Assembly (NCBI GenBank): GCA_910591455.2 | Contig: OU342816.1 | Coordinates: 9,004,800-9,068,799, forward strand | DNA: 64,000 nucleotides | Source: Pholis gunnellus | Taxonomy: Eukaryota > Chordata > Actinopteri > Perciformes > Pholidae | Reading direction: 5' to 3' | Part shown: piece after piece, positions 34,062 through 47,158 of the stretch | Layout of the letters: each line of letters begins with the position of its first letter | How positions within the stretch are numbered: position 1 is the stretch's first letter | Notes under the pieces: generated by a model | Databases searched by the model: none | Told to the model about the DNA's origin: nothing | What the model saw: the letters and a program-made list of their open reading frames with translations, nothing else | Made by a program: the position numbers and the translations under genes

Positions 34062-37000
34062 AGATTTTATGAACAAAGCCGTAACATCATGAGAATGAAA
34101 TCATATCTGTCATGTCTGTGTTTGTTGTTTGATGATTTCATCATAGGTCTGAATCCTACATGTGAACTTGCCCTGGCCCCGAACCCCAGAGGACCACCAT
34201 AGCAGACATCCGGCAATGACCTTCCTTCCGTCCCACCAACACATGTCTTCACCATTACACTTACCTACCGGCCATACACAGATGGACAGAAACACCAGCA
34301 CCTTGACTCACACAGGGAACATTAGAACAGCTCCCTCTGGGTTTTTAGTCGTAGTGTTACTGCGGCTAGACGGTTTTTGAGAGGTCGTACTGTACCTCTT
34401 CCTTTGGTCAGTGTTTACAGCTGGGGATTTTACATCATTGCTGGGACTTCCTCCAGAGTAGTGTTGAGACTAACACAATCTTTCGGGATCTATGCACATG
34501 TCTGGGTGTTCGTCATATCTGTGTTCGTCTCTGATGGATTAGCCACCTGTGGTGATGAGAACTGGACTAACGTGTACACGCTCACACACACAGACACTCG
34601 CATATATGATGACCCCCATCCTTTTCGCATAATCTAATTAGAGAGGCTTTAACACCCATGACCGCCCACCTGGTCATACAGTGACTTCATCGGCACCTCT
34701 ATATTTACCCAATAAATCCTGTTGCAGGTCACATTGATATGCAAGGGGAAGGGTGCTCTGCTCTGGATAAGGCAGCAAAGGAGACATGACAGTGTGTTTG
34801 GGGGATTTATGAAAATACAGGGATTGGACACAGTATTCATAAATACACTTGGAAGTAGTTTTTGGACTGGAAAAGGCTTGCATAGAGGCTGAGAACAAGC
34901 AGGAGAGCGCGTCATTGATTCTCCACACACTTCAAAATGTAAAAACCCACAGCAGCACGGTGTGGATTCTTCATGCTGGAAAACAAAAATACGCAAGGCA
35001 AACATAAGGATGCGCAAAGAAAACACCGATACAAGAATACTTTTATTGAAACCTTGGGAGCTGTAAAATTAAAGATGTAATGATTTGGGTTTTTCTGCTG
35101 CAACATACTAGATGCAACACAGCAGTTTTTGTGGTTACAGACTTCAAATGCAAAAGTTGAACATAGAAAAAAGAATGCAGATGGACAAACCAAAGCTAGA
35201 ATGCATGATAGCATTGTAAAAGCACAACAGTTTGAAATGTGTAGCAGAAAAAAAATCAACCCTCCAGAAAAAAACTCTGTCATCAGTACATTTCCCTCCT
35301 GTCAATCCATCTGACAGCACAGCCCCAATGTTCAGTTTACACTATGCAGGCCAGGAGGTTGGATCAAACCAACATGCCGATTCAACACCAAAAACACCAA
35401 TTAGCTGCAGTATCCAGCATTTACAGCCCTTATCTCGACTAAAAAAAAAAAGAACACAGCTTTAAAGCCAATAACGTAATCTAGCAAACACACACACGTC
35501 TTCTTAAATCAAGAGATCTGGTGGACTAGACGAGCGTGTTTGCCAGCGAGGAATTCCTCCCACGCCAGAGCCTGCTCTCTGATGCATGACCAGCCAGCCT
35601 CAGCTCTGCACACCTATTCCTCATCGTACTCTCCGGGGGTTTGCCGCTGTCATAAACATACAACACATACACAGACAGGCGCCCATACCTTTCAAGATAT
35701 AAATGTCTCTTGCTCTTATATATATATATGATTTCATAGTATTAGTCTCCGTGAAATTTGTGGGATCTTGCACATTTACACAGATTCTGTTTTTGAAATG
35801 CTTTTAGCACGACGTTGAACCTCCAAAGTGCGTACTTTTGGCCACATTTATATTTATGCAGTTGAGGAACAAAAAAACTTTCACATCCTTTGGTGGTCAT
35901 TATTATATTAAAGGACCATAAAAGGTGATTTTGCAAGTTGACTTCCACACATTACTGGCATGACCTAAAAGTAATGGCTGCCTGAAAGGTGGTGAAATCG
36001 TGGAGTGTGGTTCACTTTGGAAAATGGTCCAGAGTAATGCTAAGTATACACAATTTGTAGTTAATGGGCTTAAACGTGCAAAACCTCTAATGTGGTTCTT
36101 TTCTGTGATATCCCACCTGACGTCACGAAATGCCAAAGTATCCTATGAAAGGAAAATGGCTCAAACGTGTCCGTTAAAGATAACTGTCTACAGACGAAGC
36201 ATTTCAAGTTGATTATCACTTTTCGTGTGCATTATCTGTTGTACCAGCTGCGTAGTTTTCTTTCCTACTTTGACGACATGTACTGGCCTTTCACCGCATT
36301 TATCAGTGGAAAAAATCATCAAAACACAACTGGACTTAAAAATGCTTCAGCCAAGCATCTGCCAACCATCTGAACTTGTAATACATGAAACATAAATTCA
36401 CCTATATCGTGTAGTTCATAGTCCGACTTCTACATATCTGTTAAAAGCTTAGGTCTCGCAGAGCACACGTCAGCCTGGAAAGGACTATGTGAAAAACAGT
36501 CAGGGAGAGCGTGCCGAGTATCGAATTCTGCCAGGATTGCCTGGAGCTCTTTGTCCATGGAGAGCCATTCATCCCTGGCTGGGACAGTAGGGGAGCGATC
36601 ACTCAATGGAGCATTAGCAAGGATCCAGACTTCATCATACATTTGCATCACTCTTCTTCCCAAGTACTCTCTCTTTCTGTTTCTTTGTCCCTCTCTCTTT
36701 CTACTTAGCCTTCCTCTATCGTACTGTATGCTCCCACTGTCACTCTCATTCTCCTCCTGCAGATACATGAGGGGGTCGTCTCTCTAACGGGATGACTTAG
36801 ATGTCTGAAACACACCTTAACCCTTTCCTTAATGCTCCCACACATAACCCAAAGCAAGTGTCTGTCAGTAGTATTTCATGCTGCAAAGAAGGCGTGGTCT
36901 CCTGTCTGGGATGAAGTGAAAATTAACAGCTAGTGTCTAATGATACCAGTAAGCCAACATCTACCCTAAAAAAAACCTTTTCCACTGTACTGCCTCCTTT

Positions 37001-39192
37001 CAACTCCTCTATTCTCAGCTTCTCCAGATGTGGGCGCTGGTCCAGGTGGATCCTGCTGTTCTCTGCAGTTTGTCTCTGTAAAACATCGGTGAGTGTCAGA
37101 GGGAGTCTGCGCACGGCTTCTCGAACGCAGCTGCAGCGGCTCTGGACTTTTATAGCTATACTCATGAAAGAGAGGGAGAGAGAGATTCTTTAGGCTTTCA
37201 TTGTAAAAAGTAGTTGTCCCAAACTAATCTACTCTTCCACTGACTGGTGCCAGGCCTGAATGTTTATAGGGCAATCATGATCTGAGAGGTCAAAGAGGCC
37301 AAGACTAATTCTAAAATGAATGCAAATGTTGTCCCACCATATGCAGAATATGCAGTTTATTACAACATGGGTCTTAATTTAGTAGTATTGGCCTGGCCAT
37401 CAATTTGATATCAGTTATGATGAAACTGTACTCTGGCATTCAGCTGGCATTGATTCTTAGTCTTTTTGACTTATTCGTTCATTAGATTCATAACTAAAAT
37501 CCTAATTCTGCTCATTTAATTTCTTTGCCTTTTGCCTTCATTTTCTGTTTCAAGTTTGGCAAATCTGGGAGTTCCTGATTGATCGTTTACCATGACTGCT
37601 CATGTTTCTGACTTATTTGTAGGTGTGTAACTGCATTCCTTGATCTCACAAATTGACTCACAATAATTATTAGTGATATAAATAATGGCAGAAACTCTGA
37701 GAATAAGCTGTTTACATGAGCTGTAAAAAAAATCCTTCAAAGCAGCAGCAATGACCATAAAAGAGCATGATACACTTGGAGCTGGGAAACTGAATGCATC
37801 ATTGTAAAAGTTATTTGCAACAAACTGAATGTGTCTGGATTTAAAAGTAATAACTGTGTCGGAAAGAGCTAAAAACAAATAATGTAACCTTTTTCCACTG
37901 ACACATTCCTTCGCTCTCCAGTTAGCTGCATTCCTCAAAGTCTCCAAATCAATTTCTACCTTTCTGTTGCCAATGAGTTGAGGCACTATGGGTACAATTA
38001 AGATATATGGCGAGGAAGGAGAGAAGGGAGGGGACGGTCGGAGAGAGGGGGGGAATAGTTTGGCAAAGGAACAAAAGGCAGGGCTAATGATAACATGAGA
38101 CCTTGAAATGGGAACGAGGAGGACCGAGGCTTCATCTCTCTTCTCATTCAACCTCCATTCCTCCCTTGAGCTCCCCTTTCTCTTTTAGCTTCTCCCCTCT
38201 TTTCTTTCCTCTCCCTCGCTCGTTCTTTCAGCACCCTATTATGGCAAGTGCTTGTTGTCTTTCATGTGGAGTTCACGGCTGGAAATGATTAGCATTATCA
38301 AACCACTGAAGGGAAGGGAAGGGGCGGGAGGTGAAAGAGACAGAGCGACAGAGACTGACTTCTATATTTGGAAGAAAGAATGCTAATATTATTAATGAAC
38401 ATAAGAAGAGATGATGGCCACTGAAAGGTGTCTCTGCCTCTTTCTCTTTCTGTCTCCCACAAATGTGCATACTTGTACACAAGTATACACACACAGCAGG
38501 ACATATCTGTAGATGTTCCACAGTCAACGCCAAACAAGGAACTATAACATAGAGTTACAGCTTCAGCCCACAAAGTTTAACCTGCAGACATGTGGTGCGT
38601 GTTAGGAAGTTTATCTTTGGGCTGCATCTGTGAAAGCACACAGGAGCTGTTGTTCAGGCACAGTCACAAGCCGAGTCATCTCCTTTATGTCCGATGCTTG
38701 GAGTTTCCCATCCCTATATGTAGGGTATGTTTTTTTTCAGTTGAGTCTGCTAATGGCTCACCCTGCAGACACAATCCTTTAGATTTAAAGGTGTAATTGG
38801 AATAAATATCATCACTAGATAAAGTAGAAATGTCCAGTACTACAACCCATCAATTATACCAGGTCTGTCACCATTAGCTCTACAGATCAAGGACAAGCTG
38901 TCATCTCTTTTTTGAAAACACGTATAGAGGAAGAAAGAAAGAGGGAGTCGCCTGGGAATGGAGGTTAAAAGTGAGGTCTGAGGGAGATAAAAAGCTTGTT
39001 ACAGGGATGGACAGATGGATAGAGGAGCACATTGAGGGATGACATCACCTTACTGGACTCAAAAGCGTGATAAGAGACGAAGGGGATTTAGATAGTAGCG
39101 ATCGTATCTTGCGCAAAGCCCTGCAATGTGGCAACTCTTAACCCGGGTGTGCAACAGTGTGTGTGCCTGTCTTCCGTTTGTGTATGTCAATG

Positions 39193-39213
39193 CCCCCCCC
39201 CCCCCCCCCCCCC
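39193..39213 (+). repeat. poly-C tract of 21 bases
   Basis: Twenty-one consecutive C. Shorter C runs occur at 58865-58877 and 62357-62373. Confidence 0.9.
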
Positions 39214-40182
39214 TTTTAAGAATTTGAATCCTTCGGGACCTGAGACAGCTGGTTTAATCAGCGCAGAAATCAGCCCTATCTTTTACTTACTGTTAAATAT
39301 TTATAGCCGTTTAAACCCCGTCTCTGTCTGTGTCCAATGGGTCTCAGCAAGACTCACTCTGGCTGGTGCAGCAGCTGCCAGCCACAAAGGTGCATGTCTG
39401 TGAAATACCACTGATTTTATTGTCCCTATCTGCTAACGGGGAAGCTAATGAGGAGCTTGGGGTCAGGTGTCAAAGTTAAAGGGTGAATGTGCACATTCAC
39501 CACCCACAGGGACAAATGAAAAGTGTCACTATATATTCACCGTTGCGGTCATTAAATGGTCTTAAGGCAATATGGCCCGCAGTTATCAGGACTCTTTTTT
39601 TTCAAAGCATGATTAGGGAAAATCAACATTGCACCCTTGTAACTGATCCTCGATCGGCAATCAACTTCAGGCATCTGTGAGCTCAATGAGGCGCGACGCT
39701 GTTCCATTGTTGACGAGCAGCTCAACTGTTCGGATTTATGTTTCTGAAAATATCAAAAGGTACTGCAAAAGTAAAGCAAAAGCTGCTAAAACAGAAAGAA
39801 CAAAAGACATGACAGGAGAGTTTTTCTCTAAGCCATCATTTAAGATTTACAATGTGAGGCCTGTAATGTAAAGTGAGCGATAATTATCACTTATTGTCTT
39901 CCAGTTGTAATTTAGCTCCAGAGATGAAGAGAAAACAGTAATTAAGGAGCGAGAGAGCACAAAGACGGACCGGAGTAGTTGGACCTCAGACAGGGGACTG
40001 CTGTCTGAGACTCTCTGAACTGTTGGGGTTTTTTGGATGAATGAGAGGATGAATGATTGAGAGTGAGCGGCCCACAGTTACCTTGGGGACACCGCTCTGG
40101 GTAATTTATAGAGTCCTCTAACTAGCTAAAACGGCAGTATGTGTTTAGCAGGAGTCATCTGTGTTTCTGCTGGGAGCAGATA

Positions 40183-40214
<32 letters not shown>

Positions 40215-40553
40215 AATTTGGGGCATTTTGGTGGTTTATCCAATAAAATCATGACAAAGAGACAGAGAGAGAGTGTGGAATCTGTTTTGTTTTTTTTCCC
40301 CCACTAGGACACCACAGGATTTTCTTTTCTCTTTGACGAGTGTATGGGACTTCCAGACCACTGTTAGAGTAAATCATTGGGAGCGGGCACGAGGAATTTG
40401 AGGGTGGTAATCTTGTGGATGGTGATTGTTTGTAATTTGTGCTTTATGTTCAACAGGAAAAGAGGCTAGACGATTGTTCATACTAAAGCAAAAGACTCTT
40501 TTTCAGTTTGAGTGCTTTACAAATTGGTAAATGTTCTGTTATGACACCCAATC

Positions 40554-40561
<8 letters not shown>

Positions 40562-40597
<36 letters not shown>
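40562..40597 (+). repeat. (GT)n microsatellite
   Basis: About 36 bp of uninterrupted TG. Confidence 0.95.
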
Positions 40598-42297
40598 GCG
40601 TGGGCAGACACAGTGAGCAGCTCTGAGCATGGGTATTGATTAGTCCATCTGTGAGAGCAAAAATCACAGAAAACAGGAGATCAATAGGTGTGATTTGAAC
40701 ATCTGTCATGTAGACAGACAGCTGCTGAAGGAGTGGAAGTCAATGTCAACTTCCTCCAGAGATCAAGTTTTCTAAATAAGATTCTGTCATTGGCAAGTAT
40801 TCAAAATCTTATCAAAGTGGAGACAAAATGTTTGAAAAATGTAACCTTAAATCATACATGTTGTCTGTAGTAAATCAGATTTTTTTTAATTTTAGCTTAC
40901 AGCTGAACTCCTGCCCTCTCAATAACATGGTTCAAGTTGATTCGCAAATAAAGACACTCGGAGACACAAAATACCTTCTAAACATGCGACACAAAAGTTC
41001 AGGCTTATCCCTGTTGATTGCACGGCTTTGCTCCACTAAACCAAAATAGTGTCTCTAAGCCTCTGTAGCCCTCCGCCCATTTCGTCATGCTTCCTGGATG
41101 TGATCCCTGAGGCAGTGGGACAGTTTCATCATGGCCTCGTCAGTCACCGTGTCAACAGCGAGCTGAAACGCATACGACAATGGACTTAATGAACACCAGA
41201 CTCTAGCCAAATAAAGCAGAATGTGGGTTGTGGCTGGTACCGTCACAAAAGTGCATTACCGTCTAAATTATCCGAAATGGGGCTGGGCAAAGAATCTATA
41301 TTGTAAGAGAATTGTAAGTAAAAACTAACAAAATGAGTTATTGCAGGTTTTGGTTTAGACAGTTGAAGAGTTTTGAGTAATGTATAATTGGAAAACTAAA
41401 GGTTAAACGTCAAGGAAACTTGGGAAACTTTGGATGTATCACTTGACTGTGGCCACTTTTTCTTGTGAGGTGCGGATTGTTTGGGCAGGGAACCTAAACA
41501 CGACTCACTGAGAAGCCACAAGCGTCCCACTGCCACTCCCCACTCACCACCAAAAGCTCAAAACATGGCAGATAAAAATGGCTGACCTCATCCAAACACA
41601 GAGGTAAACTCCAAAAATCATTTGTCACTGCCGCAGTGATTCCTTGTATCTTCCGCCTGCGGCACTGCCGCCTTGGTTAGGGCATTTGTCGTACGTTGCC
41701 AGATGGAAGCCTTTAACTCAAAGACTTATTACATTATTTATCTATTACTTTCTCAGGCCTTGGGGCTAAGAATACAATAAATCTAACCAAACTTGAGCTA
41801 AAGGATTCTACACTGACATGTTTCCAATTCAAACTAAATCACAGCTTTATATAGTTAATCTGTAACCAAGTCCCCTTCTGTGGAGCAGCCTCTTTTTTTT
41901 TCTAGGTACACACAAGCTTCCAGGCTAGTTGAAGCCTGGTTTTCTCCACGTAAACATTTATGTTTCCGTGTCATTTTATTTCTCGATCTGTAAACCAAAC
42001 ACGCAGCTATGTGGGAGGTTCACACTAATAAGGCCGAGTGTGTTTGTCATTAAAAGTGAGGTAGGCTTCATTGGGGACAGACTGAACCACGTTTTTTTGT
42101 GTCCTCCAGAAATGGTCGTACAAAGAGCCGAGGCTCATCTGACAATATTAGTTTCAGGGATGAGAGTCGATACAAACTGTCCGCCTGTGCGCATACGTGC
42201 GTCTGTGTAGTATGTACGTGATCAAATCAATGTCAATCTTAAGGGTCAAAGGGGAGCCAAACTTCCAGCTGCACCTCTGTTTCATTGCCCCTAGAGA

Positions 42298-42303
<6 letters not shown>

Positions 42304-42358
<55 letters not shown>
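42304..42358 (+). repeat. (GT)n microsatellite
   Basis: About 55 bp of uninterrupted TG/GT within the long intron. Confidence 0.97.
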
Positions 42359-42362
<4 letters not shown>

Positions 42363-44289
42363 GGTCACCCCTAATGCTGCATGAATGTGTCACTGACAAA
42401 ATAAGAGAAAGCAACACCTGTTTTCGCTGTACAAAAGAAGGTAAAAGTGTGGCAGCGGTGAGGCAATTCAAAACCCTATGTGATGTGACATTGCTGGGCT
42501 CAGTGATTTCTTTTACTGTTATTTATTTGTTTTTTTCAGAAGAATGTCAGATCAGCACAAAGAACACATGTAACCCGCTGTGTGTGTGTGTGTGCTTTGT
42601 CTATCTCGGTTTTTTTACACCTTAATCCCTCGCGTACGTCTGTAGTTTCTCCATGTCACTCCTTCTTTACCTTGATCTGCCTGAGGTCAGGCAGTGAGCG
42701 ACCTCCACCTAAAGGAAGTGACAATAGTAAAAGATAGCAGGAGCAACCCCTGAGCTTTGAGCTTACATCTGGAGTTTGGTTACTCTGATAGCTGTTGACT
42801 GTAGAGCGGCTCAGCAGCTCCAGAGGGTCCATGTGTGTGTATTTGCGCACAGTTTCAACCGAGTCTTCACATTTCAAACAGTAAAAAAAAATATAAGAGT
42901 GGATCTGTAATCCTACAGTGTCTGTGTATCAAAGCAGTGACATCTCCAGTAAGAATACACACGGCAGGCAGCATCATTAAAGTGCCAGTCTTAATTAAGG
43001 TGAAAAGCAGGTCAGGATGCAGAGGTAAACCACTAACAGGCCTGTATATGACAGCTGCTGTAATAGCTCACTCTCTGCAGAAATGCCCGTTCAAATTTAA
43101 GTGAAACATTTTGAGAATTATTTTGCATGAAATAAGCTATATTTGATTTGGTGTAGTGTTCTCATCACTATAGCGAGTGTCTACATTGTTTTGTCTATTG
43201 CTGTGGATGTACAATATGTGCTATTCTGGCTGATATTATTATTTTCATCATCTCGGAATTATGAAAAGATGGAGTGTTAAAGCATAACGGAGGAACAGAC
43301 GTGTTCCTTGTATCTATCAAAACAAAACCCCAAACGAGACTAACTTAATTCAAGGTTCTCTAATTGACATTCAGAGCAATAACATAGCAGCAAACAACTA
43401 TGTGCTGTGTAAAGATATGGAGGAGTAACGTCGACCTGAGCGGAGAATGAAGTCGCACGTGATTAGTTACTTCACATGTGTCGTCCGCACTAGATAAACT
43501 AATTCAAATGTAAATCAAATCACAAGTGTATCTCACTTTCCAAGACTAATAATGTCCTTTTTACATTTGACATTATCAGTTTTCTCTGCACAATATAAAC
43601 ATAAACATGTGTTTAAGGTGTTCTTGCCTTCATGTGCATTCATGCGTATCTGATTAGGTTTCTGTTAAGGCTGTTCATTACCGTACATGCCCTTGACCGT
43701 GTGCGTTCTCTGTAGTCATGTGCATGACAAGGGTCCAAACAACAAGCAGCAAAGATTAGCCGCTGCTAATATTGGAACTCAGATTGACAATGGAGCTAAG
43801 TTGATTGTGCAGTTAGGAGTAACAGCCAGCTATGATAACTGGATTAGCCTCTCATTGACCCAGGCCCGAACCACAGCCAGAGTCAGAGATGGGTCACCTG
43901 CTCGGTGACTGTTGAGAGGAACATATAGAGGTTCTTGTGTCTGCGTTATTGCTCATTACCCATCAGGGTCAACGGCAAGATGAACACAGTTAGCAAATTG
44001 AATATTGAGAAGGTTAGACTAAGGTCCCATGCAAAACCCTGAAGGTCATGAACTCCAGCTGCTACACAAGGTGCGTGTTGGCAATTTAAAGACTGATAGG
44101 TTCTGTTAAAACACATAGTTGTCATGAACCCACATACACACACACACACACACACATGCACATTATGCACTCATACTGACACATGAACTGCTGAATGGTC
44201 AGCTTGTGGTCAAGGCAATTACATCTTAATGAATTCTATTGATTAACTTTATTCTGCTGAAGGTTCAGGAGCCAAACCCTTGTGTTCTC

Positions 44290-44301
44290 CACACACACAC
44301 A

Positions 44302-44343
<42 letters not shown>
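44290..44343 (+). repeat. (AC)n microsatellite
   Basis: About 54 bp of AC with one early interruption (actcac). Confidence 0.97.
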
Positions 44344-44346
<3 letters not shown>

Positions 44347-47125
44347 CTATAGTATAACTTAATTCAGCTTAATTGACACACAGAGACATAAAAAGCCTCA
44401 ATGTGTATTTGTGGGGGAAGATATTAGACACTGCTATTCATACACAGCCTGAGGGGGTGAAAAACTAGCTTATCCTTGTTAAATTAATTTCCTGACTCTG
44501 CACATGCGAGGTGAATATGAGGAAGTGATGAGAAACACAGTCCTAATTCCTAAAGCACCTGTTAAATCAAAGTTTTTTGACTGTGCTCAGAAGAGGCAGC
44601 CAAGTTATTCTCGGGATAAACTGTTCTGTCTGAGGCTACTTTAGCTGCTTGAATCCGCTTTGTCTTTCTCTTCTGTTTTTTCCTTCATTCGGTCTCACGC
44701 TTTTCATCCGCTCTCGTCAGTCGTTCGAGGGAGGATGGATGTAATTGTTCCTTTGCGTCGGCCACATTTGCTTCTCTGTCCCTCTGATTTCAGTGCAAAC
44801 AAAAGACAGTCAGGACAGTGATGGCTCAGCCAAGCAGCGGGGAACCTATCAGATTAAAGCGATCACCGGAGGCCTCATAAAACCCAAAACGCACTCAAGC
44901 AAACCAGGTTGTCAGTGATATAGAGCAGCCATTAAAGATACATTCATGCTCACAGAGGTACAACACATGTGCGCAGTCTGCCTCCCCGTTATCATCCCAT
45001 CCTCCACAGCTAGCTCAGCCAACTGGAATTTCCAAGAAAAACAGGTTGGCTAGGCATGACGCGGCCCTGGGGTCAGGGACACAGCCAACTCCTGCTGGGA
45101 GCGAATCAGGCAGGGATGAAAAAAAGGGGAAAGACAGAATGTGAGACAAAAAAAAAAGAGAAGAGAGAGAAGGAGGTTAGCGTTACACACCTACAGACGT
45201 GTGGAAAGAAGTCTTAAATCAGCTGCACGTCCGCACTTCATCAGTCAGCTCCCTGGTAAATGACTTCTCAACACAAAGACCCACTGCAAGCACTGTGCAG
45301 CACAGTAGTAGCCCCAAAAACCAACACTGACACAGACATGAACTGGGCAGACAAGGCCTGAGCCACATATTGCTCTATTGTCTCCAATAAAAAAACTATA
45401 AAATCCCACCACAGGTATTCAAAGGAATGTCGAATGCTTACACAGTTGCTTTATCAATTTAGCAGTGTTGGGAAACTGAAAATCTTAATTGCTTGAACAG
45501 AGGCGAAGACGCGGAGCTAAATTGGAATGAAGATTAATTTAAAGCTGAATAGTCTCCACATAGAGAGACTTTAGCTTCAGACAAAGAAATAACGAGACTC
45601 CAGTGACTTTCATTAATTGATGGGCCTTTTCTATCTCCATCACTCAATCTTCCCTGCTATCTGCTATCTCTGCTGCTTTCATTCGCTGTGCTGAGTCATT
45701 ACCACAGCGGCTCTGACGTCATTACAGTAAAGAAGAACTGATTATCTCATGCAGAAAGTTTGAACTCCATTGCGCTTGCAGTTGATAGAAAAACATGCCG
45801 TCACACTGTTTTAGAAATGTAGACTATGGGAAAAGTTTTACAAGCGAAGCAAGCCGCAACACAGATGCTATTTCCAACATTTGGGATGCAGTCCACATCT
45901 CAGCGGACAGGATCAGCTGCACTCTGCTGTGTGAATCATGATGCACCTGTCATTGTCTTCCCAGAGAGAAGGAAAGAAGGAGGTGTAAACAGAAGTCAGG
46001 ACGGAAAGGGATGAAAGAGAGATCCCACTAATGGGTTTGATACTGAGAGATGAGGTGAAAGTTGCCGCCACAAAATGCGTCAGGAGGAATGGAAATTGTT
46101 AGGATAAGAAGTGTGCGTGAGGAAAAGTGGATCGCAAGGAAGGGAGAGAGGGAGCTGAACTAATGTGTAACAGAGGGTTCAGGACACCGTTGTATCCGGA
46201 CCTGGACCTCCAACCAATAAATAATTGAGAATTATAACATTTTGACGGAACATATATATATATATATGAATATAAAGGAATACCCCTGGTTTAGGATGAC
46301 AGAGCAGAGGGGATAGACTGAAAGTCAAAAGGGACAATTAACACTTTGTTAAATAAAGAAGATGAGAGAATAGTATTTATGGTTTCATTTGAAGTGAGGT
46401 AAAATAGGAATTGTATTCCTGGGACTCTTCATTAGATGTCTGTTGTCTATTTTGGCATAATTTTCACCCTCAAAGGAGGGGACGACAGGTGATGAAGGTT
46501 GAGCGGTTTAGCGGGGAGTTAGAGGGGAGATTATCTTAAAGTCACGGGGTAAACAGACCTCCAACACACTAAGCCAAAGGGTTCAAGGTAGGAGGCGCTG
46601 ACTGAGATTCACTAAGCCACACTGTAATGGGAAATGATGGGGTCCCAGCTATCACATGGCTGGTCACATCAATGGTGCCTGGGAGAGGGGTTAGAGAGGG
46701 CGGTGGACTGTGAGTTGGCGCAGATTATTACCCAGATCAAAGCCACGTTTGAGTGGATTTGGGTTTCAGAAATGGGAAGAGATCAGGGCTAGTGAGTAAA
46801 ATGAAGGGAGGACAGTGAACTGTATTTCGAAAAAGGTTTAAGTCCTTACGCACCTCAACTACATATTATTAAGTAAAATAAGCTTAGATAGGCTACTACT
46901 TCTCTGTTTAATAAACCCTTGACACAGCATTCACCATTTCTTTCAACAAGCACCTGCTATGACAGATTTGCATCCTGCTGCCTCTCTTTCCCCAACCCCC
47001 CATATTAATGCGCCGCTGCCAAAAACAGCTTCTGCCCAGGCTTCCTCTCTGTTTGCTTACCCTTTAATGTATTTACTTGACCTCCAAGAGGCATCCACAT
47101 GATGGTGTTTTTCTCACCCCTAAAC

Positions 47126-47126
<1 letters not shown>

Positions 47127-47156
<30 letters not shown>
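47127..47156 (+). repeat. poly-C tract of 30 bases
   Basis: Thirty consecutive C, which is G30 in the dchs1 sense strand. Exact length is uncertain because homopolymers are error-prone in sequencing. Confidence 0.9.

Positions 47157-47158
<2 letters not shown>

Noticed and set aside
34912..35283. 123-residue minus-strand open frame rich in Phe, Cys and Leu.
   Set aside because: AT/T-rich chance frame with no domain.
36430..36768. 112-residue minus-strand open frame in the long intron.
   Set aside because: Its N-terminal part comes from a ctctttct-rich stretch, it has no cadherin motif or known domain, and no convincing splice partner.
37600..38151. 183-residue minus-strand open frame.
   Set aside because: Low-complexity segments from ctcc/ttcc tracts and no recognisable domain; too weak to call without conservation.
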